DNA of 64,000 nucleotides from Pseudomonas sp. R37(2017) (GCF_002113375.1 NZ_NEHO01000007.1:1-64000), one strand, 5' to 3'. Counted from the stretch's first letter, positions 50,714-60,265 are shown. The notes: generated from the letters alone by a model not told the origin. A program made the numbers and translations.

Positions 50714-51889
50714 ATGCCATCCGTTATTTCCACCGACGTTCTGATTGTCGGCGCTGGTGTCGCCGGCCTCTGGCTGAATGCGCGCCTGCGCCGCCAGGGT
50801 TTTTCGACCGTGCTGGTGGAAAGCGCCAGCCTCGGCGGCGGGCAGAGCGTGAAGTCCCAGGGCATCATCCACGGCGGTGCCAAATACGCGCTGCACGGCG
50901 CCCTGACCGGCGCCTCGGAAGCCATCGCCGACATGCCGCGCCGCTGGCGCGAAGCCCTGGCCGGTGACGGCGAGCTGGACCTGTCCGGCGTGCGCCTGCT
51001 GTCCGAAGCCCATTACCTCTGGTCCCCCGGCAGCCTCGCCGGCAACCTCACCAGCTTCTTTGCCAGCAAGGCCGTGCGCGGTCGCGTCGACCAGGTCAAG
51101 GGCGAGCAATTGCCGCCAGCCCTGCAGGACAAGCGCTTCAAGGGCAAGGTCTATCGCCTGGCGGAACTGGTGATCGATGTGCCGAGCCTGATCCAGCGCC
51201 TGGCCGACCTCGCGGGGGATGGCTTGCTCGCCGGCCAGAAGATCGAGCCATTGCTGGAAGGCGGCGTGCTGGTCGGCTTGAAAGTCGATGACCGCGAGAT
51301 CCGCGCCCAGCGCATCGTCCTCAGCGCCGGCGCCGGGACCGCGGCATTGCTAGAAACTCTGGGCCTGAGCCAGCCCGCCATGCAACGCCGGCCGTTGCAC
51401 ATGATCATCGCCAAAGGGCCAAGCCTCAAACCGCTCTATGCCCACTGCCTGGGCGGCGGCACCAAACCGCGTATTACCGTGACCACACACCCGGCAGCGG
51501 ATGGCCAATGGGTCTGGTACCTCGGCGGCGACATCGCGGAATCCGAAGGCGTAGCCCGTGAGCCCGCCGAGCAGATCGCCACCGCCCAGAAAGAACTCGG
51601 CCAATTGCTGCCATGGATCGACCTGAGCACCGTGCAATGGGCGACTTTGCGCGTGGATCGCGCCGAACCGCTGCAATCGGGCCTGACCCGCCCCGACAAC
51701 GCCTTTGTTGCCGAGCAAGGCCGACTGCTGGTGGGCTGGCCTACCAAGCTCGCCCTGGCGCCAGACTTCGCCGACCGCGTGATCGCCAGCCTGACCCGCG
51801 ACGGTATCCAGCCAGGCCACCCGGCAGCGCTGCCTGAACTACCGAGGCCGCCCATGGGCGTGCCTGCCTGGGAGCAACTGCTGCCATGA
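50714..51889 (+). CDS. FAD-dependent oxidoreductase (DAO family)
   Basis: Protein of 391 residues. The N-terminal dinucleotide fold is clear: DVLIVGAGVAGLWLNARL with GxGxxG, and a following GGGQSVKSQGIIHGGAKYAL that resembles glycine-oxidase/L-2-hydroxyglutarate-oxidase type enzymes. The substrate is unknown. Start MPSVISTDVLIVGAG follows AGAGG. It overlaps the aldo/keto reductase gene by four bases, so the two may act in one pathway. Confidence 0.85.
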   Translation: MPSVISTDVLIVGAGVAGLWLNARLRRQGFSTVLVESASLGGGQSVKSQGIIHGGAKYALHGALTGASEAIADMPRRWREALAGDGELDLSGVRLLSEAHYLWSPGSLAGNLTSFFASKAVRGRVDQVKGEQLPPALQDKRFKGKVYRLAELVIDVPSLIQRLADLAGDGLLAGQKIEPLLEGGVLVGLKVDDREIRAQRIVLSAGAGTAALLETLGLSQPAMQRRPLHMIIAKGPSLKPLYAHCLGGGTKPRITVTTHPAADGQWVWYLGGDIAESEGVAREPAEQIATAQKELGQLLPWIDLSTVQWATLRVDRAEPLQSGLTRPDNAFVAEQGRLLVGWPTKLALAPDFADRVIASLTRDGIQPGHPAALPELPRPPMGVPAWEQLLP

Positions 51890-52698
51890 GCCAACCGACC
51901 CTGCACGATCTGCATCGCCCGTTGGGCAGTACCGGCCTGCTGGTTTCCCCCCTGGGCCTGGGCACGGTGAAACTGGGCCGCGACCAAGGCGTGAAGTACC
52001 CCAACGGCTTCCGGATTCCCGATGATGATGAAGCGCGCATGCTGCTCAACCTCACCCGCGACCTGGGCATCAACCTGATCGACACCGCCCCGGCCTATGG
52101 TCGCAGCGAAGAGCGCCTCGGTCCTCTGCTGCGCGGCCAGCGTCAGGATTGGGTGATTGTCAGCAAGGTGGGCGAAGAGTTTGCCGATGGCCAGTCCCGT
52201 CACGACTTCAGCGCCGCACACACGCGAATGTCGGTGGAGCGCAGCCTGCAACGCCTGGAAACGGACTTCATCGATCTGGTGCTGGTGCACTCCGACGGCA
52301 ACGACCTGGCAATCCTCAATGACTGCGAAGTCTACGACACCCTCGCCCAGCTCAAGGCCGAAGGCAAGATTCGCGGCTTCGGCTTTTCCGGCAAAACCGT
52401 CGACGGCGGCCTGAAGGCACTCGAGCAAGGCGATTGCGCAATGGTCACCTACAATCTGAACGAACAAAACGAGAAGGCCGTCATTGACTATGCTGCTGCA
52501 CACGGCAAAGCCATTCTGGTCAAGAAAGCCCTCGCCAGCGGTCATGCCTGCCTGAGTCCGGGCGTGGATCCGGTGCGCGCCAGTTTCGAGTTGTTGTTTG
52601 AACATCCGGGTGTTGCCAGTGCTATTGTCGGGACCATCAATCCGCTGCACCTCGCCCACAATGTCGCGACCGTTGCCCAGGTCCTACGTAGCCACTGA
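51886..52698 (+). CDS. Aldo/keto reductase
   Basis: NAD(P)H-dependent reductase of 270 residues. The catalytic tetrad is visible: Asp67, Tyr71 (IDTAPAYGRSE), Lys94 (VSKVGEEF) and His135 (LVHSDG). The C-terminal GTINPLHLAHNV fits cofactor-binding. Substrate unknown. Translationally coupled to the FAD oxidoreductase before it. Confidence 0.9.
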   Translation: MSQPTLHDLHRPLGSTGLLVSPLGLGTVKLGRDQGVKYPNGFRIPDDDEARMLLNLTRDLGINLIDTAPAYGRSEERLGPLLRGQRQDWVIVSKVGEEFADGQSRHDFSAAHTRMSVERSLQRLETDFIDLVLVHSDGNDLAILNDCEVYDTLAQLKAEGKIRGFGFSGKTVDGGLKALEQGDCAMVTYNLNEQNEKAVIDYAAAHGKAILVKKALASGHACLSPGVDPVRASFELLFEHPGVASAIVGTINPLHLAHNVATVAQVLRSH

Positions 52699-52730
52699 CG
52701 CCGCCCGCGCGGCCTTAAGCAGGAGCCGAC

Positions 52731-53696
52731 ATGTCGCGTACGCTCATCAGAAAGAACCCGAGCAACTTCAAGACCCTGCCGTTATTCGTCGAAGCGACCC
52801 CCGAAAGCCTGGCTTACCAGAGCGTCGGCAGGCCGCTGAATTTCTCCCAGACCCTGCAACGTCGTCGGCCGGTGACGGTCGGCGACAGCGAACGGTTTGC
52901 GCTCGAACTGGCCAATCTCGGGGTTTCGGTGCGCCTGACCCTGCACTGGCAGAATCGTGACTATTGGGTGCTGGTCCGCCAACGCCGGCAGGACCGTGGC
53001 GACGTGGTGCTCAAGCTGATCTCCGGCTACGTGCCAGCCCATGAACTGAACCTGCCCTTGCACACGGCGATCCAGGAGATTGCCGAAGAGTGCCTGCTGG
53101 AAACGCCCGAAGGCTGGCTCAGCGGGCGCTTCAACGACACCTGGCTGCCGGCGCCCTACTCGGCCGCCCTGCATTACCGCGAAGCCCTGCCGTTTCGCTT
53201 GTCGCCATTGTCCGGCTCGGCCCGGCCGGTACGCTGCGCCAACCTGATGCTGATGGAACGCCCGCGGGCTTATGTGCATTTGCCCACGGCGTCACTGCAA
53301 CTGATCTACGACTTGCGCCTGGACGTTCCCAGGGAAGCCAAATCCCTGAGCCTGTTCCATGTCGATGAAAGACTGGAAGGCGATCAACTCGTCGCTCGCC
53401 TCGACCGCAAGCGCCCCGACCTGTACTTGATGCCCTTGCAGGACGGCCATCCGATGGCTGAGCTCTACACCTTGAAAAAGGATCAGTTGTACCCGGCCAG
53501 CACGCGCGGTCTGTACCTGGCCGAGAGTTTTGCCCGACAGGAAGGCTGGCTGGTGCGCGATGAGCGAATTCGCTGGAAGGACTGGGTGAGGCAGCAGGGT
53601 TTGACCCCGCCGGGGAAAGATACGGGTCTGGCGCGGTTGCGTGGCAAGGCCAGGTTACTGCTGAAGAAAATCGTGCCGCGCAAGGCGGCACGATAA
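52731..53696 (+). CDS. Conserved Pseudomonas protein of unknown function
   Basis: Protein of 321 residues with no signal peptide, membrane helix or motif that I recognise. It is rich in Arg and Leu and ends in a basic tail (LRGKARLLLKKIVPRKAAR). A central EIAEECLLETPEGWL segment slightly resembles a Nudix helix, but the required REXXEEXGU spacing is absent. It follows the reductase by 32 bp on the same strand and is next to hldE, so an envelope link is possible. I cannot assign a role. Confidence 0.7.
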   Translation: MSRTLIRKNPSNFKTLPLFVEATPESLAYQSVGRPLNFSQTLQRRRPVTVGDSERFALELANLGVSVRLTLHWQNRDYWVLVRQRRQDRGDVVLKLISGYVPAHELNLPLHTAIQEIAEECLLETPEGWLSGRFNDTWLPAPYSAALHYREALPFRLSPLSGSARPVRCANLMLMERPRAYVHLPTASLQLIYDLRLDVPREAKSLSLFHVDERLEGDQLVARLDRKRPDLYLMPLQDGHPMAELYTLKKDQLYPASTRGLYLAESFARQEGWLVRDERIRWKDWVRQQGLTPPGKDTGLARLRGKARLLLKKIVPRKAAR

Positions 53697-53724
53697 GGCG
53701 ACTAGCGCGCTTCTGTGGCGGAGC

Positions 53725-53872
53725 TTTTGTGGCTAGGGGGCTTGCCCCCGTTGGGGCGCGAAGCGGCCCTAAAACCTGCAACGGTGATGTACCTGATATA
53801 CCGCAGAGTATGGTTCTACGACTGCTTCGCAGCCGAACGGGGGCAAGCCCCCTCGCCACAAAAGCCCCCAAC
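53725..53872. repeat. Long inverted repeat of a second REP family
   Basis: Arms TTTTGTGGCTAGGGGGCTTG and GGGGGCAAGCCCCCTCGCCACAAAA are inverted, and inside them TTGGGGCGCGAAGCGGCCC and a GACTGCTTCGCAGCCGAAC copy pair too. This family (GGGGGCTTGCCCCC core) differs from the GCGAGC(A/G)xGCTCGC family elsewhere. It sits between converging genes and likely acts as a terminator. Confidence 0.88.
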
Positions 53873-53893
53873 CACAGCAAGCCCGCGTTGATA

Positions 53894-55315
53894 TCAGGAC
53901 TTGCGGATCTTCTCGACAATCGCGGTGGTCGAGCTGTTTTCCACCAGCCCCAGCACTTTCACGGTACCGCCATAGGCCTTCACGATGTCCGCGCCGACCA
54001 CCTGGTCGATCCCGTAGTCGCCACCCTTGACCAGCACGTCCGGCTTGACCGCGCTCAGCAGGTTTTCCGGTGTGCCTTCAGAGAAGCTGATCACCCAGTC
54101 CACCGCGCCCAGACCGGCCAGTACCGCCATGCGCCGGTCGACGCTGTTGATTGGGCGGCCCGGCCCTTTCAGGCGGCTGACCGATGCATCGTCGTTGATC
54201 GCCACGATCAGGCGATCGCCCTGGGCCCGCGCCTGCTCCAGGTAGGTCACGTGACCGGCGTGCAGGATGTCGAAGCAACCGTTGGTGAACACGATCCGCT
54301 CGTTGTGCGCGCGGGCATCATCGACCGCCAGCAACAACTGCTCAAGCCCCAGCACACCACGCTCGGAACCCTCCTCGCGCTGGATTGCACGACGCAGTTC
54401 CGGCGCACTGATGGCTGCCGTACCGAGCTTGCCGACCACGATACCGGCCGCCAGGTTGGCCAGGGCCACCGCGTGAGGCAGCTCTTCACCAGCGGCAATC
54501 GCGGCCGCCAGGGTGGAAATCACCGTATCGCCGGCACCGGTCACGTCGAACACTTCACGGGCACGGGCCGGCAAGTGCAGCGCCGGATGATCCGGGCGCA
54601 GCAAGGTCATGCCGTGCTCGCCACGGGTCACCAGCAAGGCACCGAGGTCCAGGTCGTGCATCAGTTGCGCGCCCTTGTTGACCAGCTCGTGCTCATCGGC
54701 GCAACCACCGACGATGGTTTCGAATTCGTTGAGGTTTGGCGTGATCAGGCTCGCACCGCGGTAGATCGAGAAGTCCCTGCCCTTGGGGTCGGCCAGCACC
54801 GGAATGCCACGGGCTCGGGCGGCCTGGATCAGCGCCTGATGGTTTTTCAGCGCGCCCTTGCCGTAATCGGAGAGCACCAGCACCTTGATGCCTTCGAGCA
54901 AGTCATCGACCTGCGCTGCCAGCGCCAGCGCATCGGTGGCGAAGGGTTCTTCGAAGTCGATACGCAGCAATTGCTGGTGACGGCTCATGACCCGCAGCTT
55001 GACGATGGTCGGCTGGTGCGCAATGCGCTGGAAGATGGCCTGCACGCCGGCGCCCTTGAGACTGTTGGCCAGGCTGTTGGCGGCTTCATCGTCACCGGTT
55101 ACGCCGACCAGCGAGGCTGGAGCCCCCAGGGCGGCAATGTTCAAGGCAACGTTGGCAGCGCCGCCCGGACGGTCTTCGATATGATCGACCTTGACCACCG
55201 GCACCGGCGCCTCAGGAGAAATCCGTGAGGTACCACCATGCCAGTAGCGGTCGAGCATGACATCGCCGACCACCAAGACAGGGGCTTGATCGAATCGCGG
55301 CATGGACAACTTCAT
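53894..55315 (-). CDS. hldE: Bifunctional heptose 7-phosphate kinase / heptose 1-phosphate adenylyltransferase
   Basis: Makes ADP-heptose for the LPS inner core. The 473-residue fusion has an N-terminal PfkB-type kinase (about 1-315, with RPGGAANVALN and DVTGAGDTVIS) and a C-terminal nucleotidyltransferase (about 340-473, with FTNGCFDILHAGHVTYL). Both active-site motifs are intact. Start at 55315; the ribosome site is weak. msbA lies upstream on the same strand, with its own terminator between. Confidence 0.97.
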   Translation of the reverse strand: MKLSMPRFDQAPVLVVGDVMLDRYWHGGTSRISPEAPVPVVKVDHIEDRPGGAANVALNIAALGAPASLVGVTGDDEAANSLANSLKGAGVQAIFQRIAHQPTIVKLRVMSRHQQLLRIDFEEPFATDALALAAQVDDLLEGIKVLVLSDYGKGALKNHQALIQAARARGIPVLADPKGRDFSIYRGASLITPNLNEFETIVGGCADEHELVNKGAQLMHDLDLGALLVTRGEHGMTLLRPDHPALHLPARAREVFDVTGAGDTVISTLAAAIAAGEELPHAVALANLAAGIVVGKLGTAAISAPELRRAIQREEGSERGVLGLEQLLLAVDDARAHNERIVFTNGCFDILHAGHVTYLEQARAQGDRLIVAINDDASVSRLKGPGRPINSVDRRMAVLAGLGAVDWVISFSEGTPENLLSAVKPDVLVKGGDYGIDQVVGADIVKAYGGTVKVLGLVENSSTTAIVEKIRKS

Positions 55316-55432
55316 GGTGCAACCCACATACAGAATGAACAGGGGCGCGATATTAACACAGGGTTGGTGTCGGCTTGTGCGGTGGCTGCAACCGGATGAT
55401 TCGCCGGGCTTTATTGCTCATTTTTTGAACAG

Positions 55433-55468
55433 AAAAGCCGCCAGGCGACAACACGCCCCCTGGCGGCT
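55433..55468 (-). terminator. Terminator of msbA
   Basis: AGCCGCCAGG and CCTGGCGGCT form a 10 bp stem around 13 bases; the minus strand continues with TTTTC. It lies about 55 bp past the msbA stop. Confidence 0.9.
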
Positions 55469-55520
55469 AACTGCTCGGGAAACCGTTGCCGGCCCCCCGT
55501 ACAACGGCTGGTGACCCGGG

Positions 55521-57323
55521 TCAGGCGATGTCTTCGGCCGGGGCGTCGAGGCCCATCGCATTGAGGCGCGAGTAGTAGCCGTTTTGCGCCAGCAGTTGAT
55601 CGTGGGTGCCGCGCTCGACGATTTTCCCCTGATCCATGACCAGGATCAGGTCGGCTTTTTCGATGGTCGACAGGCGGTGAGCGATCACCAGTGTGGTGCG
55701 ACCTTTCATGACCTGATCCAGGGCTGCCTGGATATGCCGCTCGGACTCGGTATCGAGTGCCGATGTCGCCTCATCGAGAATCAGCAGCGGAGCATTCTTC
55801 AACAGCGCCCGGGCAATCGCCAGGCGCTGGCGCTGGCCACCGGACAGCAGCACGCCGTTTTCCCCGACCTGGGTGTCCAGGCCTTCAGGCAATTGAGCGA
55901 TGAAATCCATTGCGTAGGCGTCCCGGGCCGCTTTTTCAATGTCTTCACGGGGTGCGCCGGCCAGGTCGCCATAAGCGATGTTGTTGGCCACGGTGTCGCT
56001 GAACAGGGTCACGTGCTGAGTCACCTGGGCGATGTGCTTGCGCAGGTTCAACAGCTTGTACTGCTCCACTTCGACGCCATCGATGAGGATCTCGCCCTTG
56101 TCGTGGTGATAGAAGCGTGGAATCAGGTTGGCCAGGGTCGACTTGCCGCTGCCGGAACGCCCCACCAATGCCACCATTTGCCCCGGCTCGACCGAGAAGC
56201 TGATGTCATTGAGCACCTGACGTTCGGTGTCGGGGTAGGTGAAACTCAGATTGCGCACGTCCAGGCGGCCGCTGACGACATCGCGCTCGACGGTACCGGT
56301 ATCGATTTCGGGTTCTACATCCAGTTGCTCGAAGATACTTTCGGCACCGGCCACACCCTTCTGGATGGTCGAGCTGACTTCGGACAGCTGGCGAATCGGC
56401 TTGGGCAGCAGACCAGCCAGGGTGATGTAGGCCACCATGTCGCCGGCGGAAGCATCGCCACGCAGGAACAGCACGAGGAACATCAGCACGGCCATGGCGG
56501 TGTAGATCACCAGCTGCAGCAGCGGCGTGTAGATGGCGCCGGTGCGGGTCATGCGCAGTTGTTTGTCGGTGTTGCCCTGGCTGGCATCGAAAAAGCGTTT
56601 CTCTTCGTACTGTTCACCGCCGAAGCTGCGCACCACGCGATAGCCCTGGATCGTTTCGGACGCCACATGCGTCACGTCCCCCATGGCCATCTGGATTTTC
56701 TTGCTCTGCTTGCGGAATTTCTTGCTGGCCGTACGCACCATGAAGGCGATCAGCGGCAGGATGGCGACCATGACCAGCGTCAGGCGCCAGTTCATGAACA
56801 ACAGCGAGGCAAACAGGAAGATCACTGTCATGCCTTCACGAATTACGACCTTTATCGCATCTGTTGCCGCCCCCGTGACCATGGTCACGTTGAAGGTGAT
56901 ACGTGAAATCAGGTGCCCCGAGTTATGCTTGTCGAAATACCGGTTCGGCAACACCAGCAGGTTGTTGAACAACTGGACCCGCAAGTCATGGACCAGGCCA
57001 AGGGAAACCTTGGCCAGGAAGTAGTTGCCCAGGTACGACCCCAGGCCCTGCCATGCGGCGATCAGGATGATCAACAACGGCACCGCCTGCAGCAGTTGCA
57101 GATCCCGCAGGTAGGGCACGGTTGGAAACAGCGCCGCTTCAGGATTGGACAGACCGTCGACGAAGTACTTGAGGATGTAGCCCAGCATTGGCTGCGTCGA
57201 AGCGAAAATCAGAAAACCGACGATGCTGATCAGGAACAGGCTGATGTACGGCCGGACATAGCTGAGCAGACGGAAGTAGATTTTCAAGCTCGAAGGGCTT
57301 GCGGAGAGACTGGAGTCGGTCAT
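55521..57323 (-). CDS. msbA: Lipid A ABC transporter MsbA
   Basis: ABC flippase of 600 residues that moves core-lipid A across the inner membrane. Six helices make the membrane half (about 1-320). The ATPase half has Walker A GRSGSGKST (388-396), signature LSGGQRQR (493-500) and Walker B LLILDEA (513-519). The gene lies between hldE and the O-antigen ligase, a fixed order in Pseudomonas. Confidence 0.97.
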   Translation of the reverse strand: MTDSSLSASPSSLKIYFRLLSYVRPYISLFLISIVGFLIFASTQPMLGYILKYFVDGLSNPEAALFPTVPYLRDLQLLQAVPLLIILIAAWQGLGSYLGNYFLAKVSLGLVHDLRVQLFNNLLVLPNRYFDKHNSGHLISRITFNVTMVTGAATDAIKVVIREGMTVIFLFASLLFMNWRLTLVMVAILPLIAFMVRTASKKFRKQSKKIQMAMGDVTHVASETIQGYRVVRSFGGEQYEEKRFFDASQGNTDKQLRMTRTGAIYTPLLQLVIYTAMAVLMFLVLFLRGDASAGDMVAYITLAGLLPKPIRQLSEVSSTIQKGVAGAESIFEQLDVEPEIDTGTVERDVVSGRLDVRNLSFTYPDTERQVLNDISFSVEPGQMVALVGRSGSGKSTLANLIPRFYHHDKGEILIDGVEVEQYKLLNLRKHIAQVTQHVTLFSDTVANNIAYGDLAGAPREDIEKAARDAYAMDFIAQLPEGLDTQVGENGVLLSGGQRQRLAIARALLKNAPLLILDEATSALDTESERHIQAALDQVMKGRTTLVIAHRLSTIEKADLILVMDQGKIVERGTHDQLLAQNGYYSRLNAMGLDAPAEDIA

Positions 57324-57477
57324 ATCACGCGAATGTCGATGAAAAGGACGCTGACTTTAGCACAGCTTCCTCAGGGTTCTGGCAATCGCATACAGTCTGT
57401 GTATTGTGGCGCGTCAAATAGCCACCCGATGTCCTTGCCTTGGTACTGTCGCTCAATTCAGGAATAAGTTACTCAGC

Positions 57478-59343
57478 ATGCAATCAAACGCTTTGAACAG
57501 CACGTCCAATAGAATTTTCGATTTCATTTGTTTGTGGATCCTTCCGCTCGGTTACTTATTGTTGCTTTGTGCCCTGTTTTTCCTGCCGGGGCGCAGTGTG
57601 CATCACAAGCTTTACTATGGCCTGTTCAGCATTCCGACACTGATTGCACTGTGCTTGCGTCCGCGGCTCGCCAAGGAATTGCTGCACGAACCGATCGTCG
57701 TTGCAGTCCTGTTGTTTTTGGCGTGGGCACTGCTCAGCCTGAGCTGGGGGCCGGGCGACGAAATCGACTTTGGCCAGGTCAAACCGTCATTGCATACCCT
57801 GATGCTGTTCGTTGGCTGCTACCTGCTGGTGCGCTATCGCAGCGAAATCATTCAGCCCCTGCTGTTCTGCGCCGCGACGGTGGCGTTGATCATCTCTGTC
57901 TACAACCTGTACAGGTTCGGCCTGATCTACCAGCCGGAAATGCGCCTGATCGGTGTCGGCGCGTTCGACAATCCACTGCTCAGCTCCCACGTCTTCGGCT
58001 TTTTCTGTACCTACTGGCTGAGCCTGAGCATGACGTGCAAACGACGCCAGGTACTTTGGTTGAGCCTGCCTGCGATGGCGATCATGTTCGCCACAGTGCT
58101 GGCCACCGGCTCCAGGACCCCACTGGTTGCACTGACGCTGGCTGCGCTGTGGCTGTGTTTCATCTGCTGGAATCGACGCTCGGTCCTCCTGCTTGGTGCC
58201 ATGTTCATCGCCGGAGCGGCGACTTTCGCGCTGTTTGCGGACAAAATCCTCCAAAGAGGCAGCTCCTTCCGTCTTGAGCTTTGGCAATTGGCCCTGGACC
58301 GGATCGCTGAACATCCATGGATCGGGCACGGCTACAACGCCGAGTTGAGCCTGGACCCAGGCGTCGGCTACCCCCTTTCGGAGCCCCATAGCTTTGCCCT
58401 TGGCGTGCTCTACTACGTTGGCATTATCGGTTTGCTGCCCTGGCTGTTCTTCTTCGTGCGAAGCTTCACCGGCAGCCTGCGCCATCGCGTACAGCCGCTG
58501 CTCATCATTGCCTCGGCCTGGCTGGCCTTCGGCTTCGGTGCCGGCCTGACCGAAGGCGGCGGGATTATCTCTCGCCCCAAGGAACACTGGTTCCTGCTGT
58601 GGATTCCCTTGGCGCTGATTGCCGCATTGAGCATCAATCAACGGGCCCGGCGCCTGCTGGACAAGCCGGTCAAGACCGCGTCGCCAAGTGCCCTGCAACA
58701 GCTGACTGCCGATGCCAGGGTCATCGAGGAAGACGGTTTGGGCCCCAAAGTCCTGCGCCTGACCGACGGCAGCTTTCTCAAGCTGTTCCGCCGCCGCCGC
58801 TGGTATACCTCGGGCAGCTTCACCCCCTACTCCGATCGTTTTGCCGTAAACAGCGTGCAGCTGCGCAGCATGGGCATCCCGACACCGGACATCCTCGACC
58901 TATACCGGTTCGAAGACGGCAGTACCGCCGTGCACTACTCTCCGTTGCCGGGCAACACCCTGCGCCAGATCCTGCAAGGCATCACCGCTCCGGCGGTACG
59001 CCAGGCACTGGTGGAGCGTTTCGGCAAGTTCATGGCTCAACTGCATCAGCAAGGGATCTACTTCCGCTCCCTGCACCTGGGCAATGTACTGGTGCTGGAA
59101 GACGGCGAGTTCGGCCTGATCGACCTGGCCGACCTGCGAATTTACCCCTCATCACTGAGCCCTTCCCTGCGTCGACGCAATCTGCGCCATATGCAGCGCT
59201 ACGCAGAAGATCGGCGCTGGTTGTTCGAAGACCATTTGGAAGCACTGTTGCGGGGATACGCCGTGGCAGCTTCGAAAACCGACGCGGACAATTTACACAG
59301 GCAAGTACTGGCCGGGAGCACTCCGGCCCAGACTCGTCAATGA
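57478..59343 (+). CDS. O-antigen ligase fused to a kinase-like domain
   Basis: Protein of 621 residues. Residues about 10-400 form an O-antigen ligase (WaaL/Wzy_C type) with about 11 helices and a periplasmic loop holding HPWIGHGYN and EPHSFALG, the usual region of the essential His. Residues about 425-621 look like an LPS-kinase domain of the InaA/toluene-tolerance kind: LHQQGIYFRSLHLGNVLV (522-539), then LIDLADLRI. The catalytic-loop Asp of kinases is absent (RSLHLGN), so this half may not phosphorylate. Start at 57478 has a loosely spaced AGGAA. In P. aeruginosa ligase and kinase-like genes are, as I recall, separate. Confidence 0.82.
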   Translation: MQSNALNSTSNRIFDFICLWILPLGYLLLLCALFFLPGRSVHHKLYYGLFSIPTLIALCLRPRLAKELLHEPIVVAVLLFLAWALLSLSWGPGDEIDFGQVKPSLHTLMLFVGCYLLVRYRSEIIQPLLFCAATVALIISVYNLYRFGLIYQPEMRLIGVGAFDNPLLSSHVFGFFCTYWLSLSMTCKRRQVLWLSLPAMAIMFATVLATGSRTPLVALTLAALWLCFICWNRRSVLLLGAMFIAGAATFALFADKILQRGSSFRLELWQLALDRIAEHPWIGHGYNAELSLDPGVGYPLSEPHSFALGVLYYVGIIGLLPWLFFFVRSFTGSLRHRVQPLLIIASAWLAFGFGAGLTEGGGIISRPKEHWFLLWIPLALIAALSINQRARRLLDKPVKTASPSALQQLTADARVIEEDGLGPKVLRLTDGSFLKLFRRRRWYTSGSFTPYSDRFAVNSVQLRSMGIPTPDILDLYRFEDGSTAVHYSPLPGNTLRQILQGITAPAVRQALVERFGKFMAQLHQQGIYFRSLHLGNVLVLEDGEFGLIDLADLRIYPSSLSPSLRRRNLRHMQRYAEDRRWLFEDHLEALLRGYAVAASKTDADNLHRQVLAGSTPAQTRQ

Positions 59344-59347
59344 CAGT

Positions 59348-59381
59348 AGCCAATGCGGCGATCGCGATCGCCGCATTGGCT
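59348..59381. terminator. Perfect 34 bp palindrome, likely bidirectional terminator
   Basis: AGCCAATGCGGCGATCG is followed directly by its reverse complement with no loop. It lies 4 bp past the ligase stop and reaches into the stop codon of the converging glycosyltransferase. There is no strong T run on either side. The centre contains overlapping GCGATCGC. Confidence 0.65.
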
Positions 59382-60265
59382 CAGTCTTTCTCCAGCCGTG
59401 AGAAATACATCCGGCCCAACCCACGCCAGGTTTTCTTGTTCCAGGCCTTGAACGGAATCTGCGCCAGCAACTCACGCGCCAGCTTGCGATCGCGGTTGGC
59501 TGTCTTGAGGAACATGGAGTTGAGAAACTTGTAGCGCACCTCGTCATACAGCGGGTGATCGCTGAAGAGCGCGTAGGTGCGCAGGATGCTGTCGATCATG
59601 AAGCGGTGGTTCTTGTAGGAGTTGGTGGCGTGCTTGCGATAGCGCGCCATCAACACATTCAGACCGTCGATGAAGTAACCGGCATGGGTCACCTTCAACT
59701 CGATCAGCAAGTCTTCCAGGCGAATGGTCGGGTCGAAACCGCCCACTTTCTCCAGCGCTTCGCGCCGGATCATCAGGGTCGGTGCCGGAGGATAGGGCTT
59801 GCGCTCCAGGAACATGTCATCGAAGTCCAGGCGACGGAACGGCACATCCCGACGCTGGCGCTTTTCCGGGTAGAGATTGCCGTCGGCATCGATCAGCTCG
59901 ATGTTACCGGCGCAGATTCCGACCTCGGGCTTGCCGTCCATATGCGCGACCTGGGTGGCGATTCGCTCCGGCAACATGATGTCATCCGAACCGAACGGCA
60001 CGATCAGGCTGCCCTTTGCCCGGGCAATCGCACCGTTGAGGGTATTGGTCAGCCCCTGGTTTGCCTGGACCCGGAAGTCGAAACCATGGATGGCCTGCAG
60101 CGCCTTGATCCGCTCGACACTGTCATCCTTCGAGCCATCGTCGACCACCAGCAACTCAATGTTCCGATAGGTCTGGTTGAGGACGCTGAGAATGCTTTCC
60201 TCGATGTAAGGGGCGTGGTTGTACGACGCGATAATGACCGTGACGATGGGTTGCGCGTCGTTCAT
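59381..60265 (-). CDS. Family 2 glycosyltransferase
   Basis: GT-A fold enzyme of 294 residues. VTVIIASYNHAPYIEESILSV opens the nucleotide-binding domain; VVDDGSKDD and the metal motif SDDIM (FGSDDIMLPE) follow. The C-terminal 80 residues are basic and could contact the membrane. By position it corresponds to the core rhamnosyltransferase WapR (PA5000) of P. aeruginosa; sugar not proved. Its start overlaps the next upstream gene by four bases. Confidence 0.85.
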   Translation of the reverse strand: MNDAQPIVTVIIASYNHAPYIEESILSVLNQTYRNIELLVVDDGSKDDSVERIKALQAIHGFDFRVQANQGLTNTLNGAIARAKGSLIVPFGSDDIMLPERIATQVAHMDGKPEVGICAGNIELIDADGNLYPEKRQRRDVPFRRLDFDDMFLERKPYPPAPTLMIRREALEKVGGFDPTIRLEDLLIELKVTHAGYFIDGLNVLMARYRKHATNSYKNHRFMIDSILRTYALFSDHPLYDEVRYKFLNSMFLKTANRDRKLARELLAQIPFKAWNKKTWRGLGRMYFSRLEKD

